Shown: in pieces, positions 28,071 to 33,876 of the stretch
Numbering within the stretch: the stretch's first letter is position 1
Layout of the letters: the number at the start of each line of letters is the position of its first letter
Source of the DNA: an uncultured Mucispirillum sp.
GTDB taxonomy: Bacteria > Chrysiogenota > Deferribacteres > Deferribacterales > Mucispirillaceae
Assembly (NCBI GenBank): GCA_937890655.1
Contig: CALADT010000098.1
Span: 1 to 33,876 of the forward strand
Direction: 5' to 3'
DNA length: 33,876 bases
Made by a program: the position numbers and the translations under genes
Notes under the pieces: model-generated
The model's input: the letters and a program-made list of their open reading frames with translations, nothing else
Databases searched by the model: none
What the model was told of the DNA's origin: nothing

Positions 28071-28619
28071 ATGGCTTTTACATTACCACGATTTTCATTA
28101 CAATCCATAGCATCTATTAGAAGAGCAATACGTATTGAAAACAATGGTGTAATATTTCCTATAATATTTACTGAAGATAAAGAAGATTGTGTGTGGGAGA
28201 TACCACAGCACCCAGTAGATGCGAACATGAAAATTAGTGATACAATTTGGTCTACACCTGCAAGGCTATCATTTACTGGGTATGTATCTATTATGAAGTA
28301 TCAACTTGTGCTGCAACTGATAGATAGTGCATTAAAAGCTAATAAGCTTTTTACTGTGTATTATATGGGTGGCGTATATGATAATATGCAGTTTTTATCA
28401 TTATCTAAAGTATCTAATGCAGATAATGCTTCAAGCTATAAATTGCAAATAGAAATGCAGCAGATACCTTTTGTTATGCCATTAACTACTGCTATTACAG
28501 CTGCACAAGTTGCCAGCGTGCAGGATGCAGAAACAAGTTTATTAGGGCAAGCTCAGTCGACAGAAGTAAAAGATAATAAAACATTAGCAAAAAAACTTTT
28601 TAATATGATTACAGGATAA
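28071..28619 (+). CDS. Dit-like baseplate/tail hub protein
   Basis: The 182-aa protein has a Dit-like N-terminal pattern, CVWEIPQHPVDANMKISDTI, then WSTPARLSFTGYVS (about 42-75), as in proteins following tape-measure genes of contractile tails. Its middle (QLIDSALKANKLFTVYYMGG) and beta-rich remainder fit. It probably joins tail tube and baseplate. The start is served by AAGGAG from the cassette. Confidence 0.7.
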   Translation: MAFTLPRFSLQSIASIRRAIRIENNGVIFPIIFTEDKEDCVWEIPQHPVDANMKISDTIWSTPARLSFTGYVSIMKYQLVLQLIDSALKANKLFTVYYMGGVYDNMQFLSLSKVSNADNASSYKLQIEMQQIPFVMPLTTAITAAQVASVQDAETSLLGQAQSTEVKDNKTLAKKLFNMITG

Positions 28620-28623
28620 ATTT

Positions 28624-28719
28624 ATGAATATATATGAAATAAATTTACCAACAAATACACCAAATTTTGAAATAACTATTAAATATAATAAAAAATTCTT
28701 CCGTGAATTTTTTATTTAG
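28624..28719 (+). pseudogene. Truncated first copy of the baseplate-plug gene start
   Basis: The first 18 codons match the intact gene at 28948 (NIYEINLPTNTPNFEITI versus IIYEISLPQNTPNFEITT) with several substitutions. After this the frame enters the inserted sequence and stops after 31 codons (KKFFREFFI). It is an older copy than the second, which is nearly identical to the intact gene. Confidence 0.75.
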
Positions 28720-28785
28720 CGGGTTTACGGGGAAACCCCTTAACCCTTACTAAAGACGCCACATCGTGTGGCTTAGTGAGAGATT

Positions 28786-28881
28786 ATGATTATTTATGAA
28801 ATAAGTTTACCACAGAATACACCAAATTTTGAAATAACTATTAAATATAATAAAAAATTCTTCCGTGAATTTTTTATTTAG
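28786..28881 (+). pseudogene. Truncated second copy of the baseplate-plug gene start
   Basis: This copy's first 18 codons are nearly identical to the intact gene at 28948; it then runs into the same hairpin element and stops after 31 codons. It keeps ATG and ribosome site, so a short peptide may be made. Confidence 0.78.
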
Positions 28882-28947
28882 CGGGTTTACGGGGAAACCC
28901 CTTAACCCTTACTAAAGACGCCACATCGTGTGGCTTAGTGAGAGATT

Positions 28948-29250
28948 ATGATTATTTATGAAATAAGTTTACCACAGAATACACCAAACTTTGAAATAAC
29001 AACAGTTATTGCTGATGAAAATTTAAGAATAAAAATACGTTCTTTAAATGAAAAAACTTACATGGATTTAACAGTAAATAATAATGTTATACTTCAAGGG
29101 TTAAGATGTTATGCAAATATAAATATGACTGAAAGTTTTAAATATAAAGGCGTTAAAGGTGCTTTGATATTTGAAACAGAAAGTGCATCAGATGTTTATT
29201 ACACAGGCTTTGGCAGTGATTACAAACTTTATTATGTGTTAGCAGAGTAA
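28948..29250 (+). CDS. Baseplate plug-like protein
   Basis: The 100-aa protein (IIYEISLPQNTPNFEITTVI ... VILQGLRCYANINMTESF) is beta-rich with the YEIxLP start and GLRCYANINM block seen in small baseplate plug proteins (Pam3 gp18-like). It is the intact third copy after two truncated gene starts. It lies between the Dit-like and hub genes, its usual place. Confidence 0.68.
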   Translation: MIIYEISLPQNTPNFEITTVIADENLRIKIRSLNEKTYMDLTVNNNVILQGLRCYANINMTESFKYKGVKGALIFETESASDVYYTGFGSDYKLYYVLAE

Positions 29251-29255
29251 ATAAG

Positions 29256-30119
29256 ATGATTAATTTAAGTTATTCAGCATTATTTAAAAGAAAAGTATCT
29301 CTTAGTTTGCAAGTTAATAATGTTATAAAAACATACTCTGATGCACTTGTAGATAATTTTAACTTAAAAATTGATTTTAATATTACAAAAACAATGGGTA
29401 GTCTTGGCGATAGAGGCACAATTACAATAACAGGGCTGCCGCTTGAAGATGCTGGAGCATTATCTACTTGTATGATGAATATAGGTAAAGAAAAACCACT
29501 GAGAAATTATGTACAGCTTATGGCAGGTTATGAATCAGATTACGGAGTTATTTTTACAGGTGGAGTTTTTCAAGTATCTTCTAATTTAGATACTCCTGAT
29601 ATGAGTGTAACTCTTGATGTAAAACCAGGATATGATGCCTCAAGAATTTCTCAAATAGAAATAAATGAGAAGCCTGCTACACTTATGGGTATATGCCAAA
29701 AAGCAGCAGCGGTATTGAAAGCACCGCTAAATTTTACAGCAGAAGATAAAACATATAGTGAGTTTAATTTTAAAGGCACAGTTTTTCAGCTTTTAAATAA
29801 TCTACAAAGGACAGTGCCACACACAAAAAGAATATATTACAGCGATAATATATTACATGTAGAAGACACTGCTGTTCCTGGCAGCGATGTTATTTTAATA
29901 TCTGGTGACAGCGGATTAATTGGAACACCACAAGCATCCATGCAGGGTATTAATTTTAAATGTTTATTAATGCCAGGATTAAAAGTTGGTGGCATGGTGC
30001 AAATACAAAGCCGTAAACTGCCATTATTAAATGGGCTTTATAAAATACAAACATTGCAAATGCAAGGTGGAAATAGAAGCAATCCTTATTTTTGTAATGT
30101 ATTTGGTATACGCTTATAA
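29256..30119 (+). CDS. Baseplate hub protein
   Basis: The 287-aa protein resembles hub proteins of contractile tails (Mu gp44/KPP10-type): N-terminal domain with FNLKIDFNITKTMGSLGDRG, middle LMAGYESDYGVIFTGGVFQV, and C-terminal PGLKVGGMVQIQSRKLPLLN, then GLYKIQTLQMQGG. The hub links tube and spike. It begins 5 bases after the plug gene. No lysozyme domain is visible. Confidence 0.72.
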   Translation: MINLSYSALFKRKVSLSLQVNNVIKTYSDALVDNFNLKIDFNITKTMGSLGDRGTITITGLPLEDAGALSTCMMNIGKEKPLRNYVQLMAGYESDYGVIFTGGVFQVSSNLDTPDMSVTLDVKPGYDASRISQIEINEKPATLMGICQKAAAVLKAPLNFTAEDKTYSEFNFKGTVFQLLNNLQRTVPHTKRIYYSDNILHVEDTAVPGSDVILISGDSGLIGTPQASMQGINFKCLLMPGLKVGGMVQIQSRKLPLLNGLYKIQTLQMQGGNRSNPYFCNVFGIRL

Positions 30120-30230
30120 GGGGGAATAACTTCCCCCTTATACTATCCCTCTAATGCAAAAATTTTTATTTCACCAATAAAAATTTTCATAGGGATATAA
30201 GTATTAATGAAGGATAAAGGACTTATTTTT
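30116..30230. repeat. Family A cassette, two-hairpin form
   Basis: ATAAGGGGGAA / TTCCCCCTTAT (perfect 11-bp stem) is followed by ACTATCCCTCTAATGC and AAAATTTTTATT / AATAAAAATTTT with loop TCACC. The tail AAGTATTAATGAAGG matches the tail of the copy at 17.6 kb. The third hairpin with the ACATGT core is missing. Confidence 0.72.
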
Positions 30231-30980
30231 ATGGAAGAAAAGAGAGATTATTCAAGTTTTGGGTGGGCTGAAGTTGCAACACCTGATGATATTATTAATG
30301 CAGCTATAAGACTTGGTATTGAGAATATGGTAAATACATCATCTATTGCTCGTGTTACAGCAGTAAATGAAAATACTGTAGATTTAGAGCTTTTAAATGG
30401 TGATAAAGTTATAAATGTGCCACTTTGTGCTAGCAGTTTTAATGGGTGGACCATATCATTACCAATTAAACAAAATGACACAGGCATAGTATTTTTTACA
30501 AAATATGAGATTAGTAATTATAAATCAACTGGAGAATTTAGCGGAGAATCCCTTTCACCTTACTCACAAAATAATGGAGTATTTGTGCCGTTTGCTTTAT
30601 TTAAACAGCCTGCAATAAGTGAAGATATAGTGATTACTAATAATACAGTAAATATCACTATTAATAAAGATAATGAAATATCTGTAACAAATGGCAAAGC
30701 AACTCTTTTAATAAATAAAGACGGCGGATTAGCTGTTACATGTGAAAGCGATATTACTATTGATACAAAAAAAGATATAAATATTACATGTAATAATGCA
30801 AGCATTGAAACACAAGCAAATGCTAAGATTAAAGCAAGTGGAAATATAACTGTAGAAGGTGCAACAGTAGCTTTTTGCGGTGCAACTGCTGCTCAAGGTG
30901 CTATTGCTGTTGGAAGCCCATGTCCACTTACTGGAACACACAGCAAAGGTTCAAATAAAGTGTTTGCACCAGGTACATAA
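30231..30980 (+). CDS. Baseplate spike protein (Gp138/OB-fold type)
   Basis: The start at 30231 is preferred because AAGG lies 10 bases before it; an ATG at 30207 overlaps the cassette tail. The 249-aa product has an N-terminal OB-fold (SSIARVTAVNENTVDLELLN, DTGIVFFTKYE), then a repetitive beta-helix part (NNTVNITINKDNEISVTNGK ... GNITVEGATVAF). This is the membrane-piercing spike plan of contractile tails. Confidence 0.82.
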   Translation: MEEKRDYSSFGWAEVATPDDIINAAIRLGIENMVNTSSIARVTAVNENTVDLELLNGDKVINVPLCASSFNGWTISLPIKQNDTGIVFFTKYEISNYKSTGEFSGESLSPYSQNNGVFVPFALFKQPAISEDIVITNNTVNITINKDNEISVTNGKATLLINKDGGLAVTCESDITIDTKKDINITCNNASIETQANAKIKASGNITVEGATVAFCGATAAQGAIAVGSPCPLTGTHSKGSNKVFAPGT

Positions 30981-30991
30981 GGAGAGAAAAT

Positions 30992-31225
30992 ATGCCATTA
31001 ACAGGAACAGAAGCAATATTATCACAAAAATTACAAGCTGCATTTAATGCAGCTACTACCGCTTACGAATCAGGTGATAGTAGTAAATATTTAAATACAT
31101 TATGTGATAATCTTGCAAAATCAATTATTACTCATATTGTATCAAATGCACAGGTGCAAACAACTGTAACAGGAACATGCTCTACAGGTCCTATCGCTGG
31201 CACTGGAACAGGGAAAATATTATGA
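30992..31225 (+). CDS. Small baseplate-region protein, 77 aa
   Basis: The 77-aa protein has a helical N-terminal half (LQAAFNAATTAYESGDSSKY) and a Gly/Thr-rich end (TGTCSTGPIAGTGTGKIL). Similar short proteins follow spike genes in related tails; the function is not known. Its stop overlaps the next ATG (ATGA). GGAGAG precedes it. Confidence 0.68.
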   Translation: MPLTGTEAILSQKLQAAFNAATTAYESGDSSKYLNTLCDNLAKSIITHIVSNAQVQTTVTGTCSTGPIAGTGTGKIL

Positions 31226-31554
31226 GCTCATCATTTAAATTAGACAGTAACAATAATATTATTAATAACAGCAATTTTATTCTTGCATCAGATAAAGCAG
31301 CTTTAATTCAAGATATAAAAACACTGCTTTATATGTATAAAGGCGAATATGTTTATAATAAAAATCTAGGAATAGATTATATAGAATATATGAGAAATAA
31401 TGATGAAACAGGACTGCTTGCAGCAATGCAACAAAGAATATTAGAAGATTCAAGAGTGGCTAATGTATCTTTTGAAGCAGATAAAAACAATGGAAATCTT
31501 AAAATTATTTTAACTATTACTGGTGGCGAGGAGGTGTCTTTTGAGTTGGATTAA
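31222..31554 (+). CDS. Gp25-like/W-type baseplate wedge protein (Mu gp46)
   Basis: The start at 31222 overlaps the previous stop and gives 110 aa. The sequence shows the gp25-like pattern: ALIQDIKTLLYMYKGEYVYN, GIDYIEYMRNND and LEDSRVANVSFEADKN. These proteins form part of the baseplate wedge and start the sheath. The next gene begins inside its end. Confidence 0.82.
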   Translation: MSSSFKLDSNNNIINNSNFILASDKAALIQDIKTLLYMYKGEYVYNKNLGIDYIEYMRNNDETGLLAAMQQRILEDSRVANVSFEADKNNGNLKIILTITGGEEVSFELD

Positions 31555-32734
31555 AACAGACAATGGTTTAAAACTAAGCGATACATCTACTATTTTAGAA
31601 CAAGTGCAAGAAGTGTTTTTAACTGCATTTCCTAACTTAAATGTAGACCCAAGCACCCCACAGGGACAGATTATTACTGCTATTACAGAACTTTTTACAA
31701 AGGCACAAACAGATATTGTAGAGTTTGCTAATGTAATTGTTTATGGTGGTACAGGTGTTTGGCTTGATGCATATTGTAAAACATACTATGGTATTACTAG
31801 AAAGCAGGCATCTAATGGTTCTGTTACTGCTCTTATTTCTGGAACAAATGGTACTATTATACCTGTTGGGTTTACCGCTAAATCTAATGATTATGAGTTT
31901 GTAACAAAATCAGAGTATATTATTCAAGCTGACGGCTCATGCTATGCTGAACTTTTTGCAAAGGACAGTGGAAATTTCAGTATTGATGTAGGAACACTTA
32001 CTACTATTATCACTCCTATTGCAGGAGTTGAAAGGATTACTAACCCTTACGAAAGCACATCGGGAACTGATACTGAAACAGATATTGAACTACGATTAAG
32101 GGCAATGAATAGCTTAAATTATAGAGCTACATCAATATTTGACGGACTGCTTGCTCAAATTGAGCAGTTATCTGGCGTGCAAAAAGTAGCAGGTTATGAA
32201 AATAACACTAAAAATGCAGTAGAATATAAAGGTATAACATGTGAGCCAAACAGTATTGCCGTTGTTTGCAAAGGCGGAGATTTAAAACAGATAGGGAAAG
32301 TAATTTTAGAAAATAAAAAAGGACTTGAAGAGTTTAATACTTTCAAAAACAAAACTGTTGGGGCTTATGTGCAGGGTGATATTGAAATCCCTGTTTATGA
32401 AGAAATAAGTAAACAAACATATACTATGCGGATATACCGCCCTACTGTAAAAAAATTAAAAGCAGAATTGAAAGTTGTTACTAATAATTTAACTACTCAA
32501 GATTATACTGCACAGCTGCAAGAGCAGATTATAAACATTATTAACAGTTATAAAATTAATGATGAAATCATACCCTTTCAAGTGGCTTCAGGTATATCAC
32601 TACCTAATCTGCAACTGGCAGATTTTAAAATGGGGCTTGTGTCTGCCACAGCTACTTATAACCCTATCGCTCTTAAGTTCACAGACGAAGCAGTGATATC
32701 AGCTGATAATATTTTGGTGAGTTTATATGATTAG
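31541..32734 (+). CDS. Baseplate J-like protein (Mu gp47)
   Basis: The TTG at 31541 is preferred because GAGGAGG lies 6 bases before it; this gives 397 aa. Baseplate-J motifs are seen: VDPSTPQGQIITAITELFTK, ASNGSVTALISGTNGT, PVGFTAKSNDYEFVT and YESTSGTDTETDIELRLRAM. It forms the wedge ring. It overlaps both neighbours, so translation is coupled. Confidence 0.85.
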   Translation: MSWIKTDNGLKLSDTSTILEQVQEVFLTAFPNLNVDPSTPQGQIITAITELFTKAQTDIVEFANVIVYGGTGVWLDAYCKTYYGITRKQASNGSVTALISGTNGTIIPVGFTAKSNDYEFVTKSEYIIQADGSCYAELFAKDSGNFSIDVGTLTTIITPIAGVERITNPYESTSGTDTETDIELRLRAMNSLNYRATSIFDGLLAQIEQLSGVQKVAGYENNTKNAVEYKGITCEPNSIAVVCKGGDLKQIGKVILENKKGLEEFNTFKNKTVGAYVQGDIEIPVYEEISKQTYTMRIYRPTVKKLKAELKVVTNNLTTQDYTAQLQEQIINIINSYKINDEIIPFQVASGISLPNLQLADFKMGLVSATATYNPIALKFTDEAVISADNILVSLYD

Positions 32735-33377
32735 TAACATTCAAGACCAGTATAAAAATACAAATATTGAAACTCTAATCAATGGGCTTGCTGATTTATA
32801 TGATAAATTAATAACTCAACCGCTTAATAATTTTTATAATAATATTTATAATTTAGATACAGCAAGCGGTATAGGGCTTGATTTATGGGGAGAAAAATTA
32901 AATTTTCCACGAACAATTAAGTATATTAATGAAGAAACAGAAAGCAGTGTTACTTTGCAGGATAATGAATACAGACTTATTCTGCAAGTTGTGAGTTTAA
33001 GAATTTATATAAAAATGAGTGTAGCAGGAATTAATAAGTCATTAAAAGAATTATTTTCCTTCTACAATGTAGATGCATATACACTTGATAATCAAGATAT
33101 GACCTATGTAAACTATATATTTTTATGGGAAATACCTGAATATATAAAACAAGCATTTAATAATTATGACCTGCTACCACATCCAATGGCGGTTGGAACT
33201 AGATACAGAGAGGCTTTTTATCAAATTTTCGGTTTTAAAGGGCAGAATTTATCAAATAATTTCTATCGAACTATTTTTCATAAAAGAGAAGAAGATTATA
33301 TTGTTGGATTTAAAGGGCAAGGATTATCAAGTAATTTATATAAAACAATTTTTAATAAAATAAAAAATGGAGGTTAA
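32727..33377 (+). CDS. DUF2612-like tail/baseplate protein (Mu gp48 position)
   Basis: The 216-aa protein has NLDTASGIGLDLWGEKLNFP and the LIRIYIKMSV-like block (LRLILQVVSLRIYIKM region), as in DUF2612 baseplate proteins that hold the tail fibres. The C-terminus has two imperfect repeats (GFKGQNLSNNFYRTIF and GFKGQGLSSNLYKTIF). It lies between gp47-like and fibre genes. Confidence 0.78.
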   Translation: MISNIQDQYKNTNIETLINGLADLYDKLITQPLNNFYNNIYNLDTASGIGLDLWGEKLNFPRTIKYINEETESSVTLQDNEYRLILQVVSLRIYIKMSVAGINKSLKELFSFYNVDAYTLDNQDMTYVNYIFLWEIPEYIKQAFNNYDLLPHPMAVGTRYREAFYQIFGFKGQNLSNNFYRTIFHKREEDYIVGFKGQGLSSNLYKTIFNKIKNGG

Positions 33378-33379
33378 GT

Positions 33380-33876
33380 ATGGAAAAAAAAGTTCTAGAA
33401 GAACTGGATTTAAAACACAAAATTACAATTCCTTTTGCAGAAACTGGCGATAAGTTTAATATTCCAGATACTTCGCCAACAGGCTTAGTAAATAACACTG
33501 ATGGGTTTGGATTTAAATATGAAACACCGATTGCTGATGGTGGGGAATATTTTGAAAGGCAGCAACTTAATGCCATATTTTATACTGTTTATGCAGCTGT
33601 TAAAGAATTACAAGATATTGCAATAGATGCTGGATTTCCAATAGATATGACAAAAGCATTAAATGTTTTAGATATTCCCAATGGAGGAACTAATGCAAAT
33701 AATGCTCAAGATGCAGCTAACAATATTTTAAAAGATGTTGCAGTAAACTCTACATTAAACAATACAGATTATGTATATATTTTTGCAGATAATGCTGTAA
33801 AAAAAATAACTCTTACAAATCTTGTTAACAAAATTATTCCTATTGGCTTTATATACTTTCAGCTGAGAGGCCAATC
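33380..33876 (+). CDS. Tail fibre protein, N-terminal part (runs off the edge)
   Basis: An ATG at 33380 follows GGAGG and stays open to the window's end (165 codons). The product shows a fibre-like start (PFAETGDKFNIPDTSPTGLV), the NGGTNANNAQDAANNIL repeat motif common in tail fibres, and ends in IGFIYFQLRGQ, which resembles the start of a collar/tip domain. It should bind the host surface. Chaperone, inversion or variation systems, if any, would lie beyond the window. Confidence 0.82.
   Translation, partial: MEKKVLEELDLKHKITIPFAETGDKFNIPDTSPTGLVNNTDGFGFKYETPIADGGEYFERQQLNAIFYTVYAAVKELQDIAIDAGFPIDMTKALNVLDIPNGGTNANNAQDAANNILKDVAVNSTLNNTDYVYIFADNAVKKITLTNLVNKIIPIGFIYFQLRGQ

Larger units (their letters stand above)
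28624..28965. repeat. 162-bp tandem repeat made of a gene start plus hairpin element
   Basis: Units begin at the ATGs 28624, 28786 and 28948 (period 162). Each unit has the gene's first 18 codons and then, in the first two, a structured stretch: AAAAATTC / GAATTTTT, GGGTTT / AAACCC, and CTTACTAA...TTAGTGAG enclosing GCCACA / TGTGGC. The element ends with GTGAGAG, the ribosome site for the next ATG. The third unit continues as the intact gene. Confidence 0.88.

Noticed and set aside
10745..30230. Repeats considered as a CRISPR array
   Set aside because: Copies are far apart, differ in length, and lack regular spacers; they are stem-loop cassettes.
33380..33876. Diversity-generating retroelement or fibre inversion system
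   Set aside because: No reverse transcriptase, template/variable repeat pair or invertase is visible within the window; such genes could only lie beyond its right edge.

Overview
The window is most of a Mu-like (transposable) prophage, read from just outside or at its left end into the tail-fibre gene, which runs off the right edge. The DNA is strongly AT-rich. The phage carries an i-spanin/lipoprotein o-spanin pair, so the host should have an outer membrane. A low-GC Gram-negative gut bacterium (for instance a Mucispirillum-like deferribacterote) would fit, but I cannot prove the host from the sequence.

Layout. (1) 1-299: non-coding, with two adjacent 22-bp repeats that look like transposase end-binding sites. 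(2) 300-7944, minus strand: an early operon of overlapping genes. In transcription order these are two paralogous HTH proteins, small unknowns, an IclR-like winged-helix protein, a coiled-coil protein, the DDE transposase (A), the AAA+ target-capture ATPase (B), Gam, small proteins, GemA, and last a Mor-type activator. (3) 7945-8861: a divergent control region with a consensus early promoter, three 15-bp operators and a LexA/CI-type repressor on the plus strand. (4) 8950-9447, minus strand: two single-helix micro-peptides and a 61-aa DNA-binding-like protein. (5) 9518-33876, plus strand: late genes for lysis, packaging, head, neck, contractile tail and baseplate. The early module points away from the late genes, as I recall for BcepMu-type phages and unlike Mu itself.

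How it works together. The repressor should shut the early promoter through the operator in its spacer. When it is lifted, A/B replicate the phage and the distal Mor gene is made. Four copies of one promoter architecture (ATAA-N6-TTAT dyad, then TATAAT exactly 28 bases from the start of the right half-site) stand before the lysis, gpF, neck/tail and tape-measure genes. These are the likely late promoters driven by that one activator. The structural genes are a mosaic: Mu-like terminase and gpF, but a DUF1073 portal, DUF2213 protease, DUF2184 capsid, DUF3383 sheath and DUF3277 tube.

What is unusual. The phage is loaded with small structured insertions. Family A stem-loop cassettes (CCCGCACATGTCGG core) lie between genes and also in frame inside the terminase, the portal and a duplicated gene start. 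A second palindrome lies in frame inside a small membrane protein and recurs upstream of a toxin-like peptide. A third family (B) shows compensatory arm changes. Two intergenic modules each encode a 25-aa hydrophobic peptide convergent with a short RNA, resembling type I toxin-antitoxin loci. The portal carries a C-terminal barnase/colicin-E5-like nuclease domain. I regard the in-frame palindromes, the two micro-peptide/sRNA modules and the portal-nuclease fusion as the best candidates for new biology.
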